A DNA stretch of 64,000 nucleotides from Pseudochrobactrum asaccharolyticum (GCF_003314995.1 NZ_QNRH01000002.1:682001-746000), one strand, 5' to 3'; counted from the first letter of the stretch, positions 38,558 through 47,320 are shown. Program-made: numbers and translations. Notes: a model not told the origin generated them from the sequence alone.

Positions 38558-39185
38558 CAAAAGATAAATATTTTGATTCACTGAAACAGATATACCCATC
38601 TGTTTCACGTGAAACAGCAGATGATCTGATTGGCTTTGAAACTCTGTTTAAAAAGTGGTCTAAAGCAATCAATCTGGCTTCGCCAAATACGCTTGAGACA
38701 CTTTGGGAACGGCATATTCTGGATAGTGTTCAGGTTTTCAAATTAGCGCCACAGGCAAAACAGTGGCTTGATTTGGGATCTGGTGGTGGTTTTCCAGGTA
38801 TTGTTTTGGCTGTTATGCTGAAACAAACTGGGGGGACAATTCGACTGGTTGAAAGCAATGGTAAAAAATCGGCATTTCTACGAAATGCTCTGGCACAATT
38901 TCAGGCTCCGGGGCAGGTGGTAAATGCAAGAATTGAAAGCTGTTATGACCTCATTCAGGTTCCTGAAATCATCACAGCCAGAGCATTGGCTTCGCTTGAT
39001 AAACTCTTTGAGCTGACAGAGCCATGGATGACAAACGGTGCTAAAGCCTTGTTTCAAAAGGGCGGGACTATCAGCGTGAAGTGGATGAAAGCCTGATAAA
39101 TTGGAAGTTCGATCTGATACGGCATGAAAGCGCGATAGAAGCAGATTCTGTCATTCTTGAAATCAGCAATTTACAGCGGCGCTGA
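38554..39185 (+). CDS. rsmG: 16S rRNA m7G527 methyltransferase RsmG, needing a -1 frameshift for its C-terminus
   Basis: RsmG (GidB) methylates G527 of 16S rRNA. The zero frame runs 38554-39096 (180 residues): it has [23 protein letters not shown], the SAM motif [17 protein letters not shown] and [12 protein letters not shown], then ends in an unlike tail [11 protein letters not shown]. From 39063 the -1 frame encodes [23 protein letters not shown] and ends [12 protein letters not shown] at 39185, matching what I recall of rhizobial RsmG C-termini. The joined product has 210 residues, the family length. The shift point is A_AAG_GGC (39057-39063), a canonical X_XXY_YYZ slippery site. Programmed frameshifting, a one-base deletion or a sequencing error are all possible. 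A parS site lies inside the gene. Confidence 0.85.
38601..38616. promoter_or_regulatory. parS site, perfect consensus, inside rsmG
   Basis: An exact TGTTTCACGTGAAACA within the rsmG coding sequence, encoding Val-Ser-Arg-Glu-Thr near residue 17. Segments of this kind (VSRET) in GidB are a known signature of parS embedded in the gene. Confidence 0.93.
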
Positions 39186-39237
39186 ATGTTTTTCATTCAG
39201 TCATGCTTGGAAACAGAAGTTATTCGGGACAATTATT

Positions 39238-40038
39238 ATGAATAACAGAACACGGATTATAACAATCGCGAACCAGAAAGGCGGCGTAGGGAAGACTACG
39301 ACCGCTATTAATCTGGCGACTGCTTTGGCTGCAATCGGTGAAAATGTATTGATTGTTGATCTCGATCCGCAGGGCAATGCCAGTACTGGACTGGGTGTTG
39401 ATCGTCAAAATCGCCCGCTATCGTCTTACGATGTGTTGACGCAGGGAGCATCAGTTCCGGATGCGGCAATTGCAACAGATGTACCAAATCTTTATTTGAT
39501 TGCTTCGACGCTGGATTTGCTCGGTATTGAAATGGAAATTTCCAATGCACCTGACAGAACCAGACGTTTGCGTGATGCGTTACGCTTTGATTCAGGGATA
39601 GCGGATCATTTCAGCTATATTTTGATTGATTGTCCGCCATCACTTAATCTTTTGACACTGAATGCTATGGCTGCTGCTGACTCTGTTTTGGTACCATTGC
39701 AATGCGAATTCTTTGCACTGGAAGGTCTTAGCCAGTTGCTGGAAACTGTTAATCAGGTTCGCAATTCGCTGAATCCTGATCTTACAATTCAGGGTGTTGT
39801 GCTGACCATGTATGACAGCCGTAACAATCTGGCCAATCAGGTTGTTGATGATGTGCGCGCATTTATGGGCGAAAAAGTTTATCGCACGGTTATTCCCCGT
39901 AACGTTCGGGTTTCAGAAGCGCCATCTCATGGTAAGCCGGCCATTTTGTATGATCTGAAATGTGCAGGAAGTCAGGCATATCTTCAGCTGGCTTCTGAAG
40001 TGATCCAGCGGGAACGCCAGCTTCGCTCCGCAGCATAA
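39238..40038 (+). CDS. parA: Chromosome partitioning ATPase ParA
   Basis: A 266-residue Walker-type ATPase that moves ParB-parS complexes along the nucleoid. It starts MNNRTRIITIANQKGGVGKTTTAINLATAL with the deviant Walker A KGGVGKTT, followed by LIVDLDPQGNASTGLG and LIDCPPSLNLLTLNAMAAADSVLVPLQ. There is no N-terminal HTH, so this is a chromosomal (type Ib-like/Soj) ParA and not a plasmid RepA. It begins about 53 bases after the -1 frame stop of rsmG and 52 bases before parB, the standard origin-linked order. Confidence 0.96.
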   Translation: MNNRTRIITIANQKGGVGKTTTAINLATALAAIGENVLIVDLDPQGNASTGLGVDRQNRPLSSYDVLTQGASVPDAAIATDVPNLYLIASTLDLLGIEMEISNAPDRTRRLRDALRFDSGIADHFSYILIDCPPSLNLLTLNAMAAADSVLVPLQCEFFALEGLSQLLETVNQVRNSLNPDLTIQGVVLTMYDSRNNLANQVVDDVRAFMGEKVYRTVIPRNVRVSEAPSHGKPAILYDLKCAGSQAYLQLASEVIQRERQLRSAA

Positions 40039-40090
40039 AAAATGAATATTCGATTCGAATACGTAACAATTTGCAGAAAGCATTCAACTG

Positions 40091-40969
40091 ATGAACGATG
40101 ATCCTTCAAAAAAGCGTCTTGGTCGCGGTCTGGCAGCTCTGATTGGGGATATCGACCGGCCTGTGGAAGAACGTAAGGCACCGGTTCCGCTTGAACGTTA
40201 TGTGCCTATTGAATTTGTAAGCCGTAACCCGCGTAACCCGCGTCGTATTTTTACAGAGGCTGAACTCGAAGATCTGGCACAATCTATTCGCGAGCATGGT
40301 ATTGTACAGCCGATTGTTGTTCGTCCGGCACCTGAAAATCGTGAACATTTTGAACTGATCGCCGGTGAACGCCGCTGGCGTGCAGCACAGCGCGCAGGTC
40401 TGACCGAGATTCCGGTTATTCTGCGTGATGTGGATGATCGTGTTGCTCTTGAACTGGCGATTATTGAAAACGTTCAGCGTGCTGATCTGAATCCTGTAGA
40501 AGAAGCAATGGGTTACCAGCTTCTGATTGATGATCATGACTATACGCAAGCTGATCTGGCACAGGTTATCGGTAAAAGCCGTAGCCATGTCGCTAATACA
40601 TTACGCCTTCTGAAACTTCCGCCGGAAGTGCAGGGATTGATCAATGATGGCGCTTTGACTGCCGGTCATGCACGTACGTTGATTACAATGGAAAATCCCC
40701 ATGCTGTTGCCGAGCGTATTGTTAAAGAAGGGCTGTCTGTTCGTCAGGTAGAGGCTTTATCTCAGGCTGAAAGCAAGGGCATTCCGGCGGTTAAACCGGA
40801 ACGTGTTCCTGTAGAAAAAGATGCGGATACACGCGCACTCGAAAAATTACTGTCTGATGTAACCGGTATGAAAGTTGAAATTAATCATCGTGATCGCGGT
40901 GGTGAAGTTCGTATCCGTTATAGTTCTCTTGAACAATTGGATGAAATCTGCCGTCGCTTGCAAAGCTGA
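40091..40969 (+). CDS. parB: Chromosome partitioning protein ParB
   Basis: A 292-residue CTP-dependent DNA clamp that loads at parS. It starts KKRLGRGLAALIGDIDRP, has NPRNPRRIFTEAELEDLAQSIREHGIVQPIVVRP, the CTP-binding GERRWRAAQRAGL motif, ENVQRADLNPVEEA, an HTH region with AQVIGKSRSHVANTLRLLKLP and a C-terminal dimerisation domain after a flexible linker. Cognate sites are present nearby at 36388 and 38601. It ends at a bidirectional terminator. Confidence 0.97.
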   Translation: MNDDPSKKRLGRGLAALIGDIDRPVEERKAPVPLERYVPIEFVSRNPRNPRRIFTEAELEDLAQSIREHGIVQPIVVRPAPENREHFELIAGERRWRAAQRAGLTEIPVILRDVDDRVALELAIIENVQRADLNPVEEAMGYQLLIDDHDYTQADLAQVIGKSRSHVANTLRLLKLPPEVQGLINDGALTAGHARTLITMENPHAVAERIVKEGLSVRQVEALSQAESKGIPAVKPERVPVEKDADTRALEKLLSDVTGMKVEINHRDRGGEVRIRYSSLEQLDEICRRLQS

Positions 40970-40984
40970 TATATTAAAATCAAT

Positions 40985-41014
40985 AAAAGCCGGTCTTTGT
41001 ACCGGCTTTTTATT
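40985..41014. terminator. Bidirectional terminator between parB and holA
   Basis: A 10-bp stem (AAAAGCCGGT/ACCGGCTTTT) with a six-base loop lies in the gap between the convergent parB and holA genes. Confidence 0.9.
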
Positions 41015-41059
41015 ATCAAAAATCATAAATGGAATGCTGAAACCAGTGCCGTTGAAGTT

Positions 41060-42106
41060 TTAACGGCGCTGTTTATTACGGATTGCCTCTACAGTGAGAG
41101 CAATAAAAGTCTGTCTGATAATTGCAGTGGAAAGCGCTGAATTCTGGCGACTTTCCAGAACGGTGCGCTGAAGTCTGTCTGTCACGCGGTTAATGGCTGC
41201 GACACTCCACAGCCCTAATGCTGTCTCGACGAGTTTTTTGCGAGCAAAGAATATCGGTGGTTTTGCTGAATTAACGACAAGGCCTGCCGGTACATTTCCT
41301 GTTTCCATAGCATATCGCAGAGTTTGCAACTGGCTGAACTGGCGCATAGCACTATTCACCAGCAGAAAAGGATGTGTGCCGGTATTTACGACACGGTCAA
41401 AGGCAGTGTTGAATTTTGGCAAATCACCGATCAGCACAGCATCAATCACTTCATCCTGAGAGAGTGCTGCCACATCACCCACAGATTCCCGCACATCTTC
41501 AAGTTCAATACGCTGCTGACCACGCGCATAGAGGCAGAGCTTTTCAAGTTCACCGCGTGTTGCGAGACGATCCCCGCCAAGGCTCAAGCGTAAAAACTGG
41601 CGAGCATCATTGGAAATTTGTAAATGATTGGCTTGCAAGACATCGTCAATCAGTCCGTCAATGCCACGGGCATCATCCGTATAGCAGGGAAGTGCCATGC
41701 CGATTGCACCATTTTCGACATTGGTGCGCAGGCCGGCACCCTTTTTCAGGTCACCTGCCTCAATCAGAATATAGGTATCCTGAGGCGGCTCTGAGATCAG
41801 CAGTTTAACAGCCTCGGCCAGACTTTTTTGCGCTGAAGCATTTTTAATCCAGATCAGACGATCGCCGCCAAACATTGAAATTGTTCGGGCCTCATCCATC
41901 AGGCGGGCAGGGTCTTTGTCAATCTCATCCGCTTCAATGCGTAAGACCGCGAAAGGATCATCCAGAGGCAGGCCGGTAAGCTTTGCATATTTAGCACCGC
42001 GCTCACTGACCAGGCCTTTGTCAGGTCCATAGATCAGTATGACCGTTCCGGTTTGTGCCGGACGCGCGAGAAACCCATCAACTTCATGTGCTTTTTTCTG
42101 TGCCAT
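41060..42106 (-). CDS. holA: DNA polymerase III delta subunit
   Basis: A 348-residue clamp-loader subunit. It starts MAQKKAHEVDGFLARPAQTGTVILIYGPDKGLVSERG, with FGGDRLIWIKNASAQKSL and, later, LSLGGDRLATRGELEKLCLYA, the delta signature, and a C-terminal collar domain ending in a basic tail (AIRNKQRR). In Brucella, as I recall, lptE and leuS lie immediately upstream of this gene; here the upstream neighbour is an ABC importer instead, so the local order has changed. Confidence 0.93.
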   Translation of the reverse strand: MAQKKAHEVDGFLARPAQTGTVILIYGPDKGLVSERGAKYAKLTGLPLDDPFAVLRIEADEIDKDPARLMDEARTISMFGGDRLIWIKNASAQKSLAEAVKLLISEPPQDTYILIEAGDLKKGAGLRTNVENGAIGMALPCYTDDARGIDGLIDDVLQANHLQISNDARQFLRLSLGGDRLATRGELEKLCLYARGQQRIELEDVRESVGDVAALSQDEVIDAVLIGDLPKFNTAFDRVVNTGTHPFLLVNSAMRQFSQLQTLRYAMETGNVPAGLVVNSAKPPIFFARKKLVETALGLWSVAAINRVTDRLQRTVLESRQNSALSTAIIRQTFIALTVEAIRNKQRR

Positions 42107-42160
42107 AAGTCTGCTTACAACAAAGGCAGTGAAAGGGAAATCAGTGTTTGTGTTTTCAAA

Positions 42161-42190
42161 TAAAAATGCCGCGGGATGAGCGCGGCATTT
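42161..42190 (-). terminator. Intrinsic terminator of the ABC transporter operon
   Basis: A 10-bp stem (AAATGCCGCG/CGCGGCATTT) with a seven-base loop is followed by a T run on the minus strand, 24 bases past the ATPase gene. Confidence 0.88.
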
Positions 42191-42213
42191 AAAGTTTCAT
42201 ATGACACAACTAT

Positions 42214-43008
42214 TTATTGGATCAGCAGAGCATCGTCATCCAATGTTTCGCCACGTACCTTTTTGAACATATCAATCAGGTCTTTGACGGTTAGGTTCTT
42301 ACGTTCATCGCCGGAAACATCGAGAATGATATTGCCACCGTGCAGCATGATTGTACGTGTGCCGTAATCAAGCGCCTGCTGCATGGAGTGGGTAACCATC
42401 ATCGTTGTCAGCTTGTTTTCGCTGACCAGTTTGGCTGTGAGCTTCATGATGAAATCTGCCATGCCCGGATCAAGCGCGGCGGTATGTTCATCGAGCAGTA
42501 GCACTTCTGAATCTGTCAGGGTTGCCATGATCAGAGACAGTGCCTGACGCTGGCCGCCGGAAAGCAGATCCATACGATCCTGCACACGGTTTTCCAGACC
42601 AAGATTAAGACCTGCAATACGCTCACGAAACAGCTCACGGCGCTTATGATTGAGCGCATGGGAGAGGCCGCGTTTTTTGCCGCGCATGGCAGCGAGGGCA
42701 AGGTTCTCTTCAATCGTCAATGCACCACAGCTGCCTGTCAGCGGATCCTGAAAGACACGGGCAACCATGGATGCACGGTCAGCAGTGGACTGTCTGGTGA
42801 CATCTTTATTGCCGATGAGGATTTTGCCTTCAGATGCCTGAACGTCACCGGCCAGCGCTCCAAGCAAAGTAGATTTGCCTGCACCATTGGAGCCGATCAC
42901 CGTAACAAATGTGCCTTCTTCAATCTTCAGATTGATACCGGACAGAGCCTGTTTTTGCAGTGGTGTTCCGCGACCGAAGACAACACCAAGATTTGAAACT
43001 TCAATCAT
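42214..43008 (-). CDS. ABC importer ATP-binding protein (TrpZ-like)
   Basis: A 264-residue ATPase. Walker A is GSNGAGKSTLLGALAGD, the Q loop is near VARVFQDP, the signature is LLSGGQRQALSLIMA, Walker B is EVLLLDEHTAALD and the switch His is in VTHSMQQALDYG. The set of ATPase, RBS-like permease and PF04392 binding protein resembles the importers linked to tryptophan or tyrosine in Gram-positives (TrpXYZ). The substrate here is unknown. It overlaps the permease gene by four bases. Confidence 0.9.
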   Translation of the reverse strand: MIEVSNLGVVFGRGTPLQKQALSGINLKIEEGTFVTVIGSNGAGKSTLLGALAGDVQASEGKILIGNKDVTRQSTADRASMVARVFQDPLTGSCGALTIEENLALAAMRGKKRGLSHALNHKRRELFRERIAGLNLGLENRVQDRMDLLSGGQRQALSLIMATLTDSEVLLLDEHTAALDPGMADFIMKLTAKLVSENKLTTMMVTHSMQQALDYGTRTIMLHGGNIILDVSGDERKNLTVKDLIDMFKKVRGETLDDDALLIQ

Positions 43009-43886
43009 TTGGATGCACCTCCGCGACGCAGGCGTGGCAGAACCAGTGCCAGTGTGACCAGTACAGCTGTTGCAAGATTAAGATCGGAAGCTTTCAGCCC
43101 AATAAAATCACTGCCAAGAGCCAGCTGAATGGCAATACGATAAAGAATGGAACCGATGATACAGCCGGCCAGTGCCCAGAGCAGGAAGCGCGTGCGGAAC
43201 AGTGTTTCACCAATAATCACAGCGGCAAGACCGACAACAATTGTACCAACACCGGAGGTGACATCAGCAAAGCCGTTTGTCTGCGCAAATAATGCACCGC
43301 CCAGAGCAACCAGAGCATTGGACATAGCCATGCCCAGATAAATCTGGCGATCAGTCTTCACGCCCTGTGCACGCGCCATACGCGCATTGGTACCGGTTGC
43401 ACGCATGGCAAGACCGATATTGCTTTCCAGAAAGCGCCAGACGAGCAGGGCGGCGATAATAACAAGCACGCCAACAAAAAGCGGACGTACATAATATTCA
43501 GGAACACCCAACCCGTAAAAAGGTGAGATCATTGTATCCTGATTAATCAGAGCGACATTCGGCTTGCCCATCACACGCAGATTGACTGAGAAAAGTGCAG
43601 TCATGGTGAGAATGGAGGCCAGCAGATTAAGAATGCCAAAACGGAGATTCAAAGTCGCGGTGACCAGTCCGGCAACAGCACCGGCCATCATGGCAATCAG
43701 TGCAGCGAGCCAAGGATTAACACCGGCAAGAATAAGAACAGCAGTAACAGCTGCGCCGAGCGGAAAGGAACCATCTACAGTCAGGTCAGGAAAATCCAGC
43801 ACACGGAATGACAGATAAACGCCGAGAGCTACAAATGAAAAGACCAGACCTAATTCGACCGCGCCCCAAAAAGCGATCAGACTCAA
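43005..43886 (-). CDS. ABC importer permease (TrpY-like)
   Basis: A 293-residue inner-membrane permease with about eight hydrophobic helices. It contains VYLSFRVLDFPDLTVDGSFPLGAAVTAVLI, GLVTATLNLRFGILNLLASILTMTALFSVNLRVMGKPNVALI and RATGTNARMARAQGV, typical of the branched-chain-type permeases in this importer class. I suggest the TTG at 43886 (product LSLIAFWGAVELGL...) because AAGGA lies eight bases upstream; an ATG further up adds an unlike Cys/Arg-rich leader. Confidence 0.88.
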   Translation of the reverse strand: MSLIAFWGAVELGLVFSFVALGVYLSFRVLDFPDLTVDGSFPLGAAVTAVLILAGVNPWLAALIAMMAGAVAGLVTATLNLRFGILNLLASILTMTALFSVNLRVMGKPNVALINQDTMISPFYGLGVPEYYVRPLFVGVLVIIAALLVWRFLESNIGLAMRATGTNARMARAQGVKTDRQIYLGMAMSNALVALGGALFAQTNGFADVTSGVGTIVVGLAAVIIGETLFRTRFLLWALAGCIIGSILYRIAIQLALGSDFIGLKASDLNLATAVLVTLALVLPRLRRGGASK

Positions 43887-44047
43887 AATAATGTTCCTTC
43901 GGCTTGTGCAGACGGCCGGCACTTTCAAACACATCATTCACAGAGGTTCTGTTTTGACGATTTGAAATTACGGGGCAGCCTGCCTGTTGATATCTGAGTG
44001 TCGTTTCACGGCATCAGTGCCGCATATAAAAGACACAAAGGAAAGTG

Positions 44048-44120
44048 TCCGGATATTCAGATTTAAATTTCTGCCGAATATCCGGATGATGAAAAACCGG
44101 TAAAGCTGCTTTACCGGTTT
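44048..44120 (-). other. Two hairpins between the binding-protein and permease genes
   Basis: A 12-bp stem (AAACCGGTAAAG, loop CTG) at 44094-44120 has five T following on the minus strand, so it is terminator-like. An 11-bp stem (TCCGGATATTC) follows at 44048-44086. They probably give partial termination or mRNA protection so that binding protein is made in excess over the membrane parts, which is common in ABC operons. Confidence 0.75.
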
Positions 44121-44129
44121 GAATGCAGA

Positions 44130-45101
44130 TTATTCTTTGATGACTTTGCTGGCGCGATCGACAACAGCCTGAGGGATTTCAATACCCATTTTCTTAGCTG
44201 CAACCAGATTGACGACCAGATCGGTACCGGCAGCAACATTCACCGGAATGTCACCTGGCTTTTCGCCCTTCAGAATACGGACAACAACTTCACCGGTCTG
44301 TTTGCCAACATCGTAATAGTTGAAACCGAGAGCAATGAAAGCACCGCGGCTGACGGAATCTGTGTCGGCAGTCATCAGAGGAATTTTAGCTTCTTCTGCA
44401 ACGCTGACTGCACCTTCAAGCGCAGAGATAATGGTGTTGTCGGTCGGAATATAAATCAGGTCTGCTTTGCCGATCAGCGCACGGGCGGCGCCCTGAACTT
44501 CAGCGGATTTGGTCGCTGCGGATTCAACCACTTCCAGACCACCTTCTTTAGCGGCAACTTTCAGGCCTTCAAGAAGAGAGATCGAATTGGCTTCACCGGA
44601 ATTATAAAGGAAACCGATGGTCTTTACATTTGGTGCAACTTCTTTGATCAGCTTGACGTGATCAGCAACCGGAGAAAGATCGGACAGGCCGGTAACATTG
44701 CCGCCTGGCTTTTCCATGCTTTTAACCAGCTGTGCGCCAACCGGATCAGACACTGCTGTGAAGACAACCGGAATATCGCGGGTGCCGGAAACAACAGCCT
44801 GAGCAGAAGGTGTGGAGATCGGAACGATCACATCCGGTGCTTCACCGATGAACTGACGTGCGATCTGAGCAGCCGTTGCAGGATTGCCCTGAGCTGACTG
44901 ATAGGTGAATTTCAGATTTTCACCTTCTTTATAACCGGCAGCAGCCAGAGCATCTTTTACACCGTCACGGGCGGCATCAAGAGCAGGGTGTTCAACAATT
45001 GCTGTTACCGCAACGCTGACATCTTTTGCATTTGCCGGACCAGCAATCATAGTGGTGGCCATAGCTGCTGTTGAGAGCAAGGCCATAATAAGTGTACGCA
45101 T
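44130..45101 (-). CDS. ABC importer substrate-binding protein (TrpX-like, PF04392)
   Basis: A 323-residue exported binding protein. The signal peptide is MRTLIMALLSTAAMATTMIAGPANA. The mature part has VSVAVTAIVEHPALDAARDGVKDALAAAGY, DVIVPISTPSAQAVV, IPVVFTAVSDPVGAQLV, GGNVTGLSDLSPV and IYIPTDNTIISALEGAV, characteristic of the ABC_sub_bind family. AGGGAG lies seven bases before the ATG at 45101. It is the first gene of the three-gene importer. Aromatic amino acid uptake is the best guess by family, not shown here. Confidence 0.92.
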   Translation of the reverse strand: MRTLIMALLSTAAMATTMIAGPANAKDVSVAVTAIVEHPALDAARDGVKDALAAAGYKEGENLKFTYQSAQGNPATAAQIARQFIGEAPDVIVPISTPSAQAVVSGTRDIPVVFTAVSDPVGAQLVKSMEKPGGNVTGLSDLSPVADHVKLIKEVAPNVKTIGFLYNSGEANSISLLEGLKVAAKEGGLEVVESAATKSAEVQGAARALIGKADLIYIPTDNTIISALEGAVSVAEEAKIPLMTADTDSVSRGAFIALGFNYYDVGKQTGEVVVRILKGEKPGDIPVNVAAGTDLVVNLVAAKKMGIEIPQAVVDRASKVIKE

Positions 45102-45241
45102 GAAAATCTCCCTCTGTTCCGCGTCCCGATCAAAACGAATAATCAGTTCTCGAAGAGAGGTCAACGCGCATCATATGGCTTAGCGTGGTGCGAAGCATTT
45201 TAATGCTATTCTGAGTCCGGTCGTGGCAACAAAAGCATAAT

Positions 45242-45257
45242 TGTTTCACGTGAATCA
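45242..45257. promoter_or_regulatory. parS-like site (one mismatch) between the ABC operon and HAD gene
   Basis: TGTTTCACGTGAATCA has one mismatch to the consensus. It lies in the gap between the HAD gene and the substrate-binding protein gene, about 6.6 kb from the parS in rsmG. Confidence 0.75.
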
Positions 45258-45311
45258 TCGTGGTTAGCAAAATCTTAATGTGGTGTTTGTGAAATTTATA
45301 AATTCTGGAAA

Positions 45312-45926
45312 TCAGAACTGTGCCAATTCAGATGCTAGGTCGCTCTCTTTCGTCCAGTGAATTGCATGCCAACCGCACTCTTTGGCAGCAATGATATTGG
45401 CAAGGGTGTCATCAATCAGAATGATCTCTTCTGGTCGTAGCTTGGAAAGGTTAGTGACCTTTTCGAAAAATGCATGATCCAGTTTTTTAACCCCGAGTGC
45501 TGCGGAATAATAAACAGCATCGACAAGCTTACCTAGTTTTAGTGTCTGCGTAATATATTCAGCACGCAAATGCTCCTGATTGGTCGCAAGATAAATCCGC
45601 ACACCAGCAGAGCGATAAAATTCCAGAGACTCTATCAGCTCCGTATTCAGGCGGGCATCATTCTTAAACCAATAGGCGATGAATTCCTCTGGGGTGAGGT
45701 AGGGTGATAAATCTGAAAGCACCGGTTTGAGGGCTGAAAGAATATCCAGTTTTCCGGTGACAATTTTATCCCAATATGGTGTGAAAAATCTTTCATGGAA
45801 CAGGGAAGGCGACAGGCCAAGATCCGTCTCTAAATCCGTTGACCAGTGCTTTCCGTCCCAAGGGCGTCCGTTAATGAGAACACCATCAACATCAACCATC
45901 AAAACTTTTATCATAAACCTGGACAT
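45312..45926 (-). CDS. HAD-superfamily hydrolase
   Basis: A 204-residue HAD-IA type hydrolase. The nucleophile Asp pair is in KVLMVDVDGVLINGRPW, the Ser/Thr motif in IYLATNQEHLRAEY, Lys in AALGVKKLDHAFFEKV and the acidic motif in EIILIDDTLANIIAAKECGWHAI. A helical cap (about 35-95) contains FERFFTPYWDKIVTGKLDI-like sequence. Substrate unknown; phosphatase or dehalogenase-like chemistry is expected. It follows the flavin monooxygenase gene by about ten bases, so they may be co-transcribed. Confidence 0.88.
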   Translation of the reverse strand: MSRFMIKVLMVDVDGVLINGRPWDGKHWSTDLETDLGLSPSLFHERFFTPYWDKIVTGKLDILSALKPVLSDLSPYLTPEEFIAYWFKNDARLNTELIESLEFYRSAGVRIYLATNQEHLRAEYITQTLKLGKLVDAVYYSAALGVKKLDHAFFEKVTNLSKLRPEEIILIDDTLANIIAAKECGWHAIHWTKESDLASELAQF

Positions 45927-45936
45927 GGGTGTGGAC

Positions 45937-47055
45937 CTAGCTGAGATTGAGATATGCACTCAGTTCTTTTGCGGCAGCTGCACCGGCGCGATTGGCACCG
46001 ATTGTCGAAGCAGAAGGACCATAACCGACGAGATGAATACGCGGGTCTTTCATGACCTGCGTTGCCAGTCTGCCGCCCATAACAATACCACCATTAGCTT
46101 CACGGATTTGCAATGGTGCCAGATGATCAAGGGAACTGCGAAAGCCGGTACACCATAAAATCACATCGGCTCTTTTTTCCGTACCGTCAGCCCAGCGGAT
46201 GCCGGTCTCCGTTATTTCGCTGAACATAGGCAGGCGGTTGAGTGCGCCGCGTTCACGGGCTGCTCGCAAAGCAGGGGTGAGGGGAATACCGGTAACGGAA
46301 ACAACAGAGCCGGGAACCAGCCCGCGACGGACACGATCTTCAACAATGGCAACAGCAGCACGGCCGTCTTCTTCGGTAAAAGGCGTTTCACGAAATTGCG
46401 GTTCAGTGCGGGTTACCCATGTTGTTGTTGTAACCTGAGATATTTCATCAAGCAGCTGCAAAGCGGAAATGCCACCGCCGACAATAATGATATGCTTGCC
46501 TGAAAACACTTCGGCTGTTTGATAATCGCGGGTGTGAAGCTGCTGCCCTTTGAAAAGTTCAGCGCCGGTATAATGTGGGATGACGGGTGTCTCCCAGGTG
46601 CCGGTCGCGTTGATAATGCCGCGTGCAGTAAAAGTCTCGCGATCAGTTTCTATACGAAAGCGGTCATTGCGCTCACAAACGACACTAACATTTACTGGCC
46701 GGTAAACCGGCAGCTGAAACTTCTTTTCATAGGCTGCGTAATATTGCGGTACAGCCACCGACGCTTTGACCTCGGATATTTCCGGTTCCAGCACATCAGA
46801 GAAAGACATGCCCGGAAGATCATGAATCCGGTTGACGGTACTGAGAGTGAGAGAAGGCCAGCGATATTGCCATGCTCCTCCCGCATTGGGCGACTTATCC
46901 AGAAGAAGAAAATTGCTTCCCGCTTTCAGTCCGGATTTTTGCAGATGATAGGCAGAGGATAAACCGGCCTGTCCGGCTCCGATAATGACAATATCGGTTT
47001 TATAGGCCATGCGCAGATTATTGGATGGGGATGCCGCTTCTGAATAATCTGCCAT
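45937..47055 (-). CDS. FAD-dependent monooxygenase-like oxidoreductase
   Basis: A 372-residue flavoprotein. The FAD site is DIVIIGAGQAGLSSAYHLQKSGL near the N-terminus; the NADPH site is KHIIIVGGGISALQLLDEI; a Baeyer-Villiger/FMO-like ATGTWETPVIP and a C-terminal HLVGYGPSASTIGANRAGA follow. It resembles the CzcO/TrkA-like and FMO families, for which substrate prediction from sequence is poor. I use the ATG at 47055; a GTG two codons upstream is possible. Confidence 0.85.
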   Translation of the reverse strand: MADYSEAASPSNNLRMAYKTDIVIIGAGQAGLSSAYHLQKSGLKAGSNFLLLDKSPNAGGAWQYRWPSLTLSTVNRIHDLPGMSFSDVLEPEISEVKASVAVPQYYAAYEKKFQLPVYRPVNVSVVCERNDRFRIETDRETFTARGIINATGTWETPVIPHYTGAELFKGQQLHTRDYQTAEVFSGKHIIIVGGGISALQLLDEISQVTTTTWVTRTEPQFRETPFTEEDGRAAVAIVEDRVRRGLVPGSVVSVTGIPLTPALRAARERGALNRLPMFSEITETGIRWADGTEKRADVILWCTGFRSSLDHLAPLQIREANGGIVMGGRLATQVMKDPRIHLVGYGPSASTIGANRAGAAAAKELSAYLNLS

Positions 47056-47156
47056 GACCACAATTCACCTGTATTAAGCCCGAAATAAGAATGTCTCATT
47101 CTTACTTAGGTTTTCACACGGCACATACAAGTTGCCTCAGGCAGTGAAGGGAGAGG

Positions 47157-47233
47157 TGGTGATCCCGACTGGATTCGAACCAGTGGCCTCAAGATTAGGA
47201 ATCTTGCGCTCTATCCTACTGAGCTACGGGACC
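47157..47233 (-). tRNA. tRNA-Arg (anticodon CCT)
   Basis: A complete cloverleaf read leftward: acceptor GGTCCCG pairs with CGGGATC, the D arm is GCTC...GAGC, the anticodon stem is CAAGA/TCTTG with loop TTCCTAA (anticodon CCT, arginine), and the T arm is ACTGG-TTCGAAT-CCAGT. CCA is encoded after the discriminator A. tRNA-Arg(CCT) genes are common integration sites, but I see no integrase or attachment repeat here. Confidence 0.96.
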
Positions 47234-47320
47234 GGATAGTGTCTTGTACACATACTGATTTTTTGACTGTAAGCCAAGGGCAGGCAGGGCAGAAAATGCC
47301 GGAATAGTCGCCAATGAAAT

